64,000 bases of DNA from JBDHXE01 sp035445085 (GTDB lineage Bacteria > Bacteroidota > Ignavibacteria > Kapaibacteriales > UBA2268): assembly GCA_035445085.1 (NCBI GenBank), contig DAOMQA010000002.1, forward strand, positions 128,374 through 192,373, written 5' to 3'. The notes under the pieces were generated by a model. It did no database searches. It worked only from the letters and a program-made list of their open reading frames with translations, and was not told the DNA's origin. A program made the position numbers and the translations under genes. This document shows, one piece after another, positions 29,160-36,819 of this stretch; the stretch's first letter is position 1, and each line of letters begins with the position of its first letter.

Positions 29160-30017
29160 TTACTTATCTAAAGGATATAACATCATAGAAACACGCTTTC
29201 TAAATGGGGGGATGGCAGTTTGTCTAATTTCGGTAATTACAATTACAAATCTTTTGCCATTACGAGCAATATATAGATATACATTACCTGGTTGCACAAG
29301 CAAATCAATTGATATAAGTTTTGCTGCAGCGTTGTTTAATTGGTTGATAACAGAGTTATTGGGGAGTGGAATGCCAAAATCGCCAGCCTTACCTAATATC
29401 TTACCACTTTCATTAGAAATGAAAATATTATTAGCGTTATAGCTATTAATAGTAGAACCACGTTGGTTCCTACCATACAAATTGTCTGCCGTAAATCTAC
29501 TGAGGGAGTCTGTTAAATCTGCTTGGTTGGCTTTTACATAATCACAAAATACTTGTGAGTCTTCTGTGAATAACCCTTGTGAAAATAATGCAATACTACC
29601 TTTAATACGTAAGTAAGCAGTATTAGGATTTGAGGCAACATTTACATTTTGTACAAGGAAATCACCTAATAATTGCTCATTTGTAGGATATGTATCCATT
29701 ATATTAGCATAATAAATTGTATCATTATTGGAAAATGGGAACGAGGCTAACGGCAAAGCTACCTTTCCTTCAAATCTGCTATCATTTGGAAAAGAACCAG
29801 AACTAGCGCTATTATCAGGAAATTGATAGATACTAATATTATAATCAGAATCCAAAATAGCATTAGCGCCAATAATGGTAAAATTAGGATTAAATTTCTC
29901 CATTGTAACAATTCTTGTTTCACATACAAAAATAGGTTCGACTTGCCTTACAGGGCATTCACTACAAGCAGTCAAAAGAATAATTGCAAGAGTAAAAATA
30001 AATAATAAATTTTTCAT
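29160..30017 (-). CDS. uncharacterised lipoprotein
   Basis: A 285-residue protein with a lipoprotein signal (LLTAC, cysteine 18), then CSECPVRQVEPIFVCETR with three further cysteines close to the anchor. The rest is a mix of beta-prone segments with no recognised domain; no catalytic motif is visible. It sits 13 bases upstream of the PorE-like gene and 13 bases downstream of the next lipoprotein gene, all on the - strand, so co-transcription is very likely. Only the envelope location is supported. Confidence 0.7.
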   Translation of the reverse strand: MKNLLFIFTLAIILLTACSECPVRQVEPIFVCETRIVTMEKFNPNFTIIGANAILDSDYNISIYQFPDNSASSGSFPNDSRFEGKVALPLASFPFSNNDTIYYANIMDTYPTNEQLLGDFLVQNVNVASNPNTAYLRIKGSIALFSQGLFTEDSQVFCDYVKANQADLTDSLSRFTADNLYGRNQRGSTINSYNANNIFISNESGKILGKAGDFGIPLPNNSVINQLNNAAAKLISIDLLVQPGNVYLYIARNGKRFVIVITEIRQTAIPPFRKRVSMMLYPLDK

Positions 30018-30030
30018 ATATATCCTTATA

Positions 30031-31299
30031 TTAATATACTAAACCGATTCTGAATACAATAGAATTAGTCCTTTGGTTAATAGGCAATATCATACCAGAA
30101 GAAATGATGTTGTTTGCATACGCAATAGATCTAAATCCAATGTCGGCAGATAAGTCCAAATACCGTGAAAGAGGGTATTCAACGCCAATTCCAAACCCAT
30201 AGTTTAAGGGTAAGCTAAAATCTATATTTGGCAAGTTAGGTATTTGGTCTTGGCAATCTTTATTAAGATTGATGTTTAGCAAATCTATAGAGAGCTTATC
30301 TATTGATAAGCCTAATAATCCATAAATAAATGGATTAAAGCAAGAACGTTCTTCTATCAATTCAACATTTTCGAGCTCTTTAATTATTGCGTTATAATCA
30401 GTATTGACTTTAGTAACAATTGTCATTATGTTTTGATCAAGCTCCTTATTATATGTATAAACTGTATCATAAATAATGTTGGGGGAGAGTTTTATTTTTG
30501 ATATATTTTCTTCTGCCTTTTCACGGCGGGTTCTAAGTAAATCATATCGTCCATACAGATTGAGTGCAGACCTTAGAACTAAACTAGTATCATACATATT
30601 CATAGTTTGTACACCAGAAGAATAAATCAGGCCTAAGGCGTATCTTTTAGATTGCCCCCATCTATAGCCAACAGCAACATCTAACAGGGCATCTTCTCTA
30701 CTCGATAGGTTGCCATATTTATCAGTGTCGTCATAGAAGGCTAATCCAGCCTTGAAACTTAAAAATAAATTAGTCATAGTTCTTTCTGGGCAATCTATAC
30801 AAGTAAGGCAAGGAACAGCTATATTTACTTCTGAACAAGGGCATGGAGTTGGGTCGCAATCTAATACTACTGTATCCACAGGAACTTCTCTAATTTCAAG
30901 CGGCAATAATGGGTTATTATATGTTTCAAAATAATTAATATTGTTATATTTATTTTTGGGTATATCCAATTTAGAGCCAATTAAGTCAATATCGCTTAAA
31001 GGTATCGTCTCAATTTTCCTTGTATTTTTTACGCTTGAATCAATAAACAATAAATAAGGAGTAGTCGTAAAATGAGTAAATTCATTAATTGGGCAAGAGT
31101 CTGGCTTAATTTCAACTTGGATTTTTAGCACCTCACCTCTTAAAGTATTACCATTTCTAATAATTGGCAAATTTGGGTTTGAATTATATTTGCTTTCTAT
31201 TCCCTTTTTAATGCGGACAGCGTCGTCGCGTTGTACTTGTTGGGATGAACATGAAGCAATTAACGCTACAATACTTATTAATAGTAATATATTTTTCAT
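30031..31299 (-). CDS. lipoprotein with Cys-rich linker and C-terminal barrel-like region
   Basis: A 422-residue protein with a lipoprotein signal (LIASC, cysteine 17). Residues 40-145 are an unknown beta-rich region. A dense cysteine cluster follows at C148, C153, C155, C164, C167 and C170 (CDPTPCPCSEV, then PCLTCIDCPE). From about 175 to the end, strands with alternating aromatic residues (FLSFKAGLAFYDD, LDVAVGYRWG, YALGLIYSSG) and the terminal SIVFRIGLVY indicate an outer-membrane barrel. A lipid anchor combined with a barrel is unusual. It overlaps the next gene upstream by four bases (ATGA-type), suggesting coupled translation. No homologue is recognised. Confidence 0.65.
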   Translation of the reverse strand: MKNILLLISIVALIASCSSQQVQRDDAVRIKKGIESKYNSNPNLPIIRNGNTLRGEVLKIQVEIKPDSCPINEFTHFTTTPYLLFIDSSVKNTRKIETIPLSDIDLIGSKLDIPKNKYNNINYFETYNNPLLPLEIREVPVDTVVLDCDPTPCPCSEVNIAVPCLTCIDCPERTMTNLFLSFKAGLAFYDDTDKYGNLSSREDALLDVAVGYRWGQSKRYALGLIYSSGVQTMNMYDTSLVLRSALNLYGRYDLLRTRREKAEENISKIKLSPNIIYDTVYTYNKELDQNIMTIVTKVNTDYNAIIKELENVELIEERSCFNPFIYGLLGLSIDKLSIDLLNINLNKDCQDQIPNLPNIDFSLPLNYGFGIGVEYPLSRYLDLSADIGFRSIAYANNIISSGMILPINQRTNSIVFRIGLVY

Positions 31300-31868
31300 A
31301 AGCCTAAACTCAAGGTTAGTCCGACATTAAAAGATTGTAGGTTGTCCCTTTCGCTTGCACGCTCAATTGAGTTTGGAGCATAATATAAGCCATCAAATTC
31401 AAACATCCAACATTTCTTAAATAGCTTGAAATTGTAAGCAAGCCCACCCCCAAGCCCATACCCAAGAGCTAAGTTAGAGCCGTTTTTTAGAAAATGTTCA
31501 CTTGGATTAATGGAGCTAAAGCCGAATGTTCCTTGCACGAAAGGAACTAATTTGTTATCAAAACAATCGCTTACAAAAGGCGCATATTTAATAAAGCTAT
31601 GCACAGAAATAGCTCTCTCATAATATTTTACGGGATTGCTTGATTTTGTCGTTGATATATAATCTAAACGAACGCCATACCACAATTTACAGTAAGTTCT
31701 GTCGCTTAGTTCAAGTCTAAACCCTAATCCGTCTTGGTTATAATTCTGGAATTGCCCAACGGGGAGCATATAATTAGTTCCTGCGCCTATGTATAGGTTT
31801 GAGTAGGAATGATTATAGGTTAAGATAAATAGAAATAGCAGAAGCGATAAACAATAATAATGTTTCAA
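31296..31868 (-). CDS. outer-membrane beta-barrel protein, TTG start with strong SD
   Basis: A 190-residue protein with a signal sequence (LLLFLFILTYNHSYS) and an OmpX/OmpW-like pattern of amphipathic strands, ending QSFNVGLTLSLGL. The start is TTG, chosen because a complete GGAGG Shine-Dalgarno (complement of 31,874-31,878) stands five bases before it and no ATG fits. It is the first gene of the four-gene operon 31,868-26,369, overlapping the next by four bases. The upstream region is shared divergently with the DUF2249 gene. Confidence 0.72.
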   Translation of the reverse strand: MKHYYCLSLLLFLFILTYNHSYSNLYIGAGTNYMLPVGQFQNYNQDGLGFRLELSDRTYCKLWYGVRLDYISTTKSSNPVKYYERAISVHSFIKYAPFVSDCFDNKLVPFVQGTFGFSSINPSEHFLKNGSNLALGYGLGGGLAYNFKLFKKCWMFEFDGLYYAPNSIERASERDNLQSFNVGLTLSLGL

Positions 31869-31984
31869 TGTTACCTCCTTTATATAAATTGCAGAAAGTG
31901 CCCAGCTAAAAGTACAAAAAAGTACTCTAAAAAATACAAAAAATTGAAATGGATATGATTTATTTTTTTAGCTTAGGCAACAAG

Positions 31985-32010
31985 AAAGCATGCGAATGCT
32001 TTATTTTTTG
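31985..32010 (+). terminator. hairpin with T tract in divergent region
   Basis: AAAGCAT (31,985-31,991) and ATGCTTT (31,996-32,002) form a seven-pair stem with a GCGA loop, followed by A and six T. It looks like an intrinsic terminator on the + strand, though no + strand gene precedes it; its T tract and G also form the -33 TTTG of the DUF2249 promoter. Confidence 0.4.
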
Positions 32011-32038
32011 TCTTTATGCCTAAATAGTTTTATTTTTG
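32007..32038 (+). promoter_or_regulatory. Bacteroidota-type promoter for the DUF2249 gene
   Basis: TTTG at 32,007-32,010, a 20-base spacer, then TATTTTTG at 32,031-32,038, matching the known Bacteroidota -33/-7 consensus (TTG ... TAnnTTTG). Transcription would start near 32,045, about 70 bases before the start codon. Confidence 0.55.
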
Positions 32039-32043
32039 ACTTG

Positions 32044-32077
32044 TATGGTATATGTAAAATTAAAAAAATATACCATA
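32044..32077. promoter_or_regulatory. perfect 10-bp inverted repeat at predicted +1 (operator or leader hairpin)
   Basis: TATGGTATAT (32,044-32,053) and ATATACCATA (32,068-32,077) are exact inverted copies separated by 14 A/T-rich bases; pairing extends three more bases with one mismatch. It starts at the predicted transcription start and ends 36 bases before the DUF2249 start codon. A repressor operator and an mRNA hairpin are both possible. Confidence 0.5.
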
Positions 32078-32113
32078 TAACAACTATTAAATTACAAAAT
32101 AGGGAATTATGCT

Positions 32114-32884
32114 ATGGAATTAGAATACAAAGCAGGCGAGGAATTAGATGTAAGGGTATTAGTGCCTATCAAGAGGCATGAATTACTTTTAAAGATTTTT
32201 AAAGAGCTGAATGTAGGTGATAGCTTTATATTTATTAACGACCACGATCCGATACCGCTATTTTATGAATTTCGCTCTATATATGGCGATATAGTAGGTT
32301 GGGAATACTTAAATAGAGGTGGTAGAGAGTGGAAAGTGAAAGTAAGTAAAACAGGAGCGTCGAAAGGTAGAGATTTTTCGGACATTTCTACTTTATTAGA
32401 TTTACGTAAAATTGATAAAAAGGATTGGCGGCAAGTAGTTTTTCATAGATATAGTATGATGGAAAAAGGTTCTACTATGGAATTAATTGCAAAAGAGGAG
32501 CCTGAAGATATACATCATATTTTTAATGAAAAATATGATGGCAAGCATACTTGGGTCTATAAGAAAGAAATTCCCGGAGAGTATGTAATTCATATTACCA
32601 AGCAAGCAAAAACTGGATTAGGGGATACAGGTTTTGCTATAGTAATTGAGTTCGATGTTCGTCCATACCCACCAACAGAAAGGCATGAAATGTTTTATGA
32701 AGCATTTGCAGAAATAAAGCCCGGAGAAGGCTTTGAATTTATAAATGACCATGATCCTTTGCCTTTGTATTATCAAATGGAAGCAGAAAGTAAAGAGCCA
32801 TTTAGGTGGGAATATTTAGAAAAAGGTCCAGTTGAATGGAAAGTAAGGGTAGTAAAAATAAAAGATGAACAACAAAGTATTTAG
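32114..32884 (+). CDS. protein with three tandem DUF2249 domains
   Basis: A 256-residue cytoplasmic protein made almost entirely of DUF2249 units. Unit 1 (11-80) has DVRVLVPIKRHELLLKIF and NDHDPIPLFYEF; unit 3 (180-248) has DVRPYPPTERHEMFYEAF and NDHDPLPLYYQM; unit 2 (95-163) keeps the frame (DLRKIDKKDWRQVVFHRY) but has lost the DHDP motif, reading KEEP instead. DUF2249 proteins resemble the TusA/SirA fold and are often found near denitrification and nitric-oxide genes, without a defined reaction. It overlaps the MFS gene downstream by 20 bases and is preceded by a promoter and palindrome, so the two form a regulated pair. Confidence 0.85.
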   Translation: MELEYKAGEELDVRVLVPIKRHELLLKIFKELNVGDSFIFINDHDPIPLFYEFRSIYGDIVGWEYLNRGGREWKVKVSKTGASKGRDFSDISTLLDLRKIDKKDWRQVVFHRYSMMEKGSTMELIAKEEPEDIHHIFNEKYDGKHTWVYKKEIPGEYVIHITKQAKTGLGDTGFAIVIEFDVRPYPPTERHEMFYEAFAEIKPGEGFEFINDHDPLPLYYQMEAESKEPFRWEYLEKGPVEWKVRVVKIKDEQQSI

Positions 32885-34088
32885 CGAACGTATATTTAAA
32901 AGTATTAAATCTTATGGGACAGCATTCTCGGTTTTATTTTCTTTGAGTGCTGCCCACTTTTTAAATGATGCACTTCAGTCGGTCATACCAGCTATATATC
33001 CAATGCTGAAAAGAAATTTTGATTTAAATTTTACTCAAATTGGATTAATTACTCTTACATACCAACTTACAGCTTCACTCTTACAGCCATTGGTGGGCTA
33101 TTATACAGATAAGAAGCCACAGCCCTATTCTTTAGCAATAGGAATGTGTTTTACTTTGCTTGGTTTGATAGCTTTATCCTTTGCTGATAGCTTTGTAGCA
33201 GTATTATTCTCGGTTTCTTTTGTGGGGATGGGTTCTTCAATATTTCATCCAGAGTCTTCCAGGATTGCTAGATATGCGTCGGGCGGTCGTGCGGGTATGG
33301 CACAATCAATATTTCAGGTTGGGGGCAATACTGGTACAGCAATAGGTCCACTTTTGGCGGCAGCAGTAATAGTGCCTTTGGGTCAGCATTATATATTATC
33401 ATTTACAATTTTGGCTTTGATTGCTATTATGATTTTGTGGCGTGTAGGTAATTGGTACAAAGGGCAGAATTTTAAAAATATCAAAGCATCAGCTATTGGG
33501 ATGGATAGTATAACTAAAGTTTCAAAAAATAAAGTTGTATTTGCTTTAGCAATACTAATGGTACTAATATTTTCGAAATTCTTCTATATGGCGTCTATGC
33601 AGAACTATTTAACTTTTTATATGATACACCATTTTGGAGTGTCTGTACAGAGTTCGCAGATATTTTTGTTTATATTTTTGTTTGCGGTAGCTGCTGGTAC
33701 AATGATAGGCGGCCCATTAGGAGATAAATATGGAAGAAAGAAAGTTATATGGCTTTCAATATTGGGAATAGCGCCTTTTACTTTGCTTTTGCCTTATGTT
33801 AGTATTTTCTGGACGGCACTATTAAGTATATTTATAGGCATGATATTAGCTTCGGCTTTTCCTGCTATAATAGTATATGGTCAGGAGCTAATACCGGGTA
33901 AGTTAGGTATGGTGTCGGGCTTATTTTTTGGTTTTGCCTTTGGTATGGGTGCCGTGGGTTCGGCTGCTTTGGGGGCATTAGCCGACAAGACAAGTATCGA
34001 ATTTGTATTTAAGATATGTTCTTTCTTGCCTTTACTTGGGCTTCTTGCAGTATTTCTACCCGATATAGAACATAAACATAAAGATTAA
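32865..34088 (+). CDS. MFS transporter, fosmidomycin-resistance (Fsr)-like
   Basis: A 407-residue inner-membrane transporter with 12 predicted helices. Fsr-family landmarks are AAHFLNDALQSVIPAIYP in helix 1 and GMGSSIFHPESSRIA after helix 4, plus GDKYGRKKVIW between helices 8 and 9. Fsr proteins export fosmidomycin and probably unknown physiological substrates. The start codon lies 20 bases inside the DUF2249 gene, implying translational coupling. The 3' end overlaps the converging rhomboid gene by four bases. Substrate cannot be predicted. Confidence 0.9.
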   Translation: MNNKVFSERIFKSIKSYGTAFSVLFSLSAAHFLNDALQSVIPAIYPMLKRNFDLNFTQIGLITLTYQLTASLLQPLVGYYTDKKPQPYSLAIGMCFTLLGLIALSFADSFVAVLFSVSFVGMGSSIFHPESSRIARYASGGRAGMAQSIFQVGGNTGTAIGPLLAAAVIVPLGQHYILSFTILALIAIMILWRVGNWYKGQNFKNIKASAIGMDSITKVSKNKVVFALAILMVLIFSKFFYMASMQNYLTFYMIHHFGVSVQSSQIFLFIFLFAVAAGTMIGGPLGDKYGRKKVIWLSILGIAPFTLLLPYVSIFWTALLSIFIGMILASAFPAIIVYGQELIPGKLGMVSGLFFGFAFGMGAVGSAALGALADKTSIEFVFKICSFLPLLGLLAVFLPDIEHKHKD

Positions 34089-34690
34089 AATAGCTGATTA
34101 ATAAAGTGCATAATAATTTCCGGATAGAGCAAAACTGTAACTAAAATACCGCCAATAGCTCCAAACAAATGAGCATAATGATTAATCATATCAAAAGATC
34201 GGCGGGAGGCAAAATACGTCCATAATAAATATAAAATGCCAAAGAGCCAAGCGGGTATTGGAAAAGGAAGCGGAAAAATTAATAGTGGTGCGGTAGGATA
34301 AAAAAGTATAAAAGAGAAAAGAGCGCCTGAAATAGCTCCAGAGGCGCCTACACTCGAATAATTATAATCAGTTTGCTTTTTCCATACAGTATATAAGTTG
34401 CCAATTAAAAGACTTGCAAAATAAATTGTAGTAAAAACAACACTACCAACTATTGCTTCTAATTGGAAAACAAAAAAATAAAAAGTTAGCATATTGAATA
34501 AGAGGTGCATTAAATCAGCATGCAAAAAGCCACTTGTAAGCAATTGGTAATATTTTTTATTGTTTATGACTTGGTAAGGATTAAGTACCCAATTGAAATA
34601 TAAAGACTGATTGGCGTATAAGGTATATAAACTACAAGCAATAGTGCTTATAAAAATTACAAGAGCAACCGGAGAATGTAAAATTTCCAT
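34085..34690 (-). CDS. rhomboid-family intramembrane serine protease
   Basis: A 201-residue membrane protein with six predicted helices. The catalytic pair is Ser117 in GASGAISGA and His174 in HYAHLFGAIGGI; HADLMHLLFNMLTF provides the conserved HxxxN with N66. Rhomboids cleave membrane proteins within or next to the bilayer; in T9SS-bearing bacteria a rhomboid is also linked to sorting of some cargo, though which substrate applies here is not shown. It converges on and overlaps the Fsr-like gene by four bases. Confidence 0.95.
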   Translation of the reverse strand: MEILHSPVALVIFISTIACSLYTLYANQSLYFNWVLNPYQVINNKKYYQLLTSGFLHADLMHLLFNMLTFYFFVFQLEAIVGSVVFTTIYFASLLIGNLYTVWKKQTDYNYSSVGASGAISGALFSFILFYPTAPLLIFPLPFPIPAWLFGILYLLWTYFASRRSFDMINHYAHLFGAIGGILVTVLLYPEIIMHFINQLF

Positions 34691-34755
34691 TAACTTTTCC
34701 TAAATTTTTACGTTATATACGTTGTAGTATAATAAAATATTGAATAAATTGATTG

Positions 34756-35451
34756 ATGCTTAAATTTTACTTAACAATAATCGGAATGCTTTTTTTTGCT
34801 AATGGCTTGTTTTCAGAGCCACAAGTTGATATTTCCGTTGATAATAATTGGGTAGATTTAAGTATCAAAAACTTCGAATCTCATTGTTATGCAAAGTATA
34901 TAGTAGACTTTTCCATTCAAAATAATACGATAAATGTCATTTTGAGCGATACTTCCGAACAGAAATGTAAGTCTAAATGTAATATCGAATTAGAACTCGA
35001 TATTTATCAAGTTCCTCAAGGTAATTACGTTTTAAATTTATATTTAGATGAAAGTAATGGAGTAGGGGCTAAGGAAGCTAAAAAACTTATTAGTAAAAAG
35101 GATATTAAAATAAGTTCTAATTATGCTAAAGCACCTTTGTCGTATAGTTTTCGCCATACTTCTTGTACAGGTATAAATGAAAGCCCAGTATTTACAGGCT
35201 TAGAGGTATATCCAAATCCTGCAACTTCAAAATTAACTCTTAAGTTTGATTTAAAAAGCAGGGCAGATGTAAATTTTAAGGTATTAAATTTCTTAGGCAA
35301 AGAAGTTTTAAATTATGATAAGAAAAACATGCCCCAAGGCGTACAATTAATAAGCTTGGATTCGGAAAATTTACAGCCCGGCATGTATATAGGCAAGTTT
35401 ACAGCATCTAATGGACAAGTGTATTCCGTTAAACTATTATGGTCTAAATAA
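34756..35451 (+). CDS. small T9SS cargo-type exported protein
   Basis: A 231-residue secreted protein: signal peptide (about 1-18, cleavage near NGLFSE), a beta-rich domain with four cysteines (HCYAKY, EQKCKSKC), a linker, and a C-terminal T9SS type A sorting domain (LEVYPNPATSKLTLKFDL ... GVQLISLDSENLQPGMY ... YSVKLLWSK). The sorting domain predicts export through SprA and anchoring or release at the cell surface. ATG 34,756 is used; a TTG codon immediately before it is also in frame. Its stop overlaps the start of a 44-residue membrane peptide by one base. Confidence 0.85.
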   Translation: MLKFYLTIIGMLFFANGLFSEPQVDISVDNNWVDLSIKNFESHCYAKYIVDFSIQNNTINVILSDTSEQKCKSKCNIELELDIYQVPQGNYVLNLYLDESNGVGAKEAKKLISKKDIKISSNYAKAPLSYSFRHTSCTGINESPVFTGLEVYPNPATSKLTLKFDLKSRADVNFKVLNFLGKEVLNYDKKNMPQGVQLISLDSENLQPGMYIGKFTASNGQVYSVKLLWSK

Positions 35452-35585
35452 TGAAAATTGTACTTATACTATTACTATTGTTTTTTGGCTCTGCTTTTAT
35501 ATTTTCAGTAATACTGAAGAAAATGAGACGTATATTTATTGGCGATGTAGAAGAGCAACGAAAAGAATTAAAAAAGAAGAAATAA
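35451..35585 (+). CDS. 44-residue single-pass membrane peptide
   Basis: A short frame whose ATG overlaps the stop of the T9SS cargo gene (TAATG), encoding a hydrophobic helix (IVLILLLLFFGSAFIFSVIL, residues 3-22) followed by a strongly charged tail (KKMRRIFIGDVEEQRKELKKKK). The helix plus basic flank fits a small inner-membrane protein with the tail in the cytoplasm. The coupling and clean composition argue that it is real; no homologue is recognised. Its stop codon lies in the left arm of the downstream hairpin. Confidence 0.5.
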   Translation: MKIVLILLLLFFGSAFIFSVILKKMRRIFIGDVEEQRKELKKKK

Positions 35586-35619
35586 AATTATCTAATCAAT
35601 CAAATAATTTTATTTCTTC
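35576..35619. terminator. perfect 16-bp inverted repeat, convergent terminator
   Basis: GAAGAAATAAAATTAT (35,576-35,591) and ATAATTTTATTTCTTC (35,604-35,619) are exact inverted copies with a 12-base loop, between the + strand cargo/peptide pair and the - strand gcvT gene (stop at 35,649). T-rich sequence follows on the + side. It is the longest perfect stem in the window. Confidence 0.65.
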
Positions 35620-35648
35620 AGTATTTTTAAGATTTTTGCAAATAGATA

Positions 35649-36746
35649 TTAGCTAACAAATGGAGTTTTGACAACATTAGCAGGAAATCTTTTGCCCCTT
35701 GCTTCAATTTCAATTTTCGAATCGATAGCCGAATGAGAAACTGCAACATATCCTAAAGCAATAGGTTTATTTAGAGTAGGGGATAAATTACCGCTTGTAA
35801 TTACACCTATTTCTGTTTCGCCCGCAAAGATTTTATAGCCGTGTCTAGCAATAAATTTGTCGGCTTCGGGCATAATACCAACTAATTTACGAGATGGCTT
35901 TTCTTCTTTAACCTTTTTAATAACGTCGCTACCATTAAAATCGCCTTTATTTAGCTTTGTAATCCAAGCCAAACCAGCTTCTATTACGTTAGTAGTTTGG
36001 TCAATATCATTGCCATATAAACAATAAGCTTTTTCTAATCTTAAAGTATCTCGGCAACCTAAGCCTACAGCTTCGATACCAAATTCTGCTCCAGCATCAA
36101 ATAATTTATTCCAAATATTTTCAGCTAATTCAACATCCCCTTTAAAATATATTTCAAAGCCTAATTCACCTGTATACCCTGTTCTTGAAATAATCATATC
36201 CACATCTGCTATTTTACCATAAGTAAAATGATAAAATGGCAAGATACTTTCGCTTATATCTGTATTGCAAAGTTTTTCTAACACAGCTCTTGATGAGGGA
36301 CCCTGTATTGCTAATAAGTTATAATCGTCAGAAAGATTATTTAATTCAACATCAAAATCAATAAGGTTTTGCTGGCACCAATCCCAATCTTTGTCTATAT
36401 TAGCACCATTAACAACTAGCATATATTCATTTTCTGCTAAATTATATACTAATAAATCATCAACAATTCCACCATCATTGAAGCACATAGCAGAATACTG
36501 AACTGCACCTACTGTAAGTTTAGAAGCGTCGTTTGTAGTAATTTTTTGTACAAATTTTAGAGCATCGCTTCCTTTAACAAAAAACTCGCCCATATGAGAT
36601 ACATCAAATACGCCTACTTTTGTTCTAACTATATTATGTTCCGCAATGATTCCTGATGGATATTGAATAGGCATTTCGAAGCCAGCAAATTCCACTATTT
36701 TTGCATTTAATTTTTTATGTATCGCATTAAATCGCGTTGTTTTCAT
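35649..36746 (-). CDS. gcvT: glycine cleavage system T protein (aminomethyltransferase)
   Basis: Transfers the aminomethyl carbon from lipoyl-H protein to tetrahydrofolate, releasing ammonia. The 365 residues include FAGFEMPIQYPSGI near the N-terminus, FDVSHMGEF, the catalytic-region Asp in NYNLLAIQGPSSR-like context (DYNLLAIQGPSS), SRTGYTGELGFEIYF and RDTLRLEKAYCLYGND, all classic GcvT motifs, and a C-terminal domain with GVITSGNLSPTLNKPIALGY. gcvP and gcvH are not in the window. A dedicated promoter lies 40-70 bases upstream, so it is likely transcribed alone. Confidence 0.97.
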   Translation of the reverse strand: MKTTRFNAIHKKLNAKIVEFAGFEMPIQYPSGIIAEHNIVRTKVGVFDVSHMGEFFVKGSDALKFVQKITTNDASKLTVGAVQYSAMCFNDGGIVDDLLVYNLAENEYMLVVNGANIDKDWDWCQQNLIDFDVELNNLSDDYNLLAIQGPSSRAVLEKLCNTDISESILPFYHFTYGKIADVDMIISRTGYTGELGFEIYFKGDVELAENIWNKLFDAGAEFGIEAVGLGCRDTLRLEKAYCLYGNDIDQTTNVIEAGLAWITKLNKGDFNGSDVIKKVKEEKPSRKLVGIMPEADKFIARHGYKIFAGETEIGVITSGNLSPTLNKPIALGYVAVSHSAIDSKIEIEARGKRFPANVVKTPFVS

Positions 36747-36789
36747 TTATTCCTCAATAATTTTTTAATCTTAGTTAATATATATTTTT

Positions 36790-36819
36790 CAAATATACGT
36801 TTAATCCTTTAAATATCAA
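36790..36819 (-). promoter_or_regulatory. Bacteroidota-type promoter for gcvT
   Basis: Read on the - strand, TTG (36,819-36,817), a 19-base spacer, then TATATTTG (36,797-36,790). This fits the Bacteroidota -33/-7 consensus and places the start of transcription near 36,783, about 37 bases before the gcvT ATG. The -33 part lies inside the last codons of the upstream helix-hairpin-helix gene. Confidence 0.55.

Noticed and set aside
31990..32181. 63-codon frame overlapping the DUF2249 start
   Set aside because: It crosses the promoter and palindrome and lies in a different frame from the clear DUF2249 domain.
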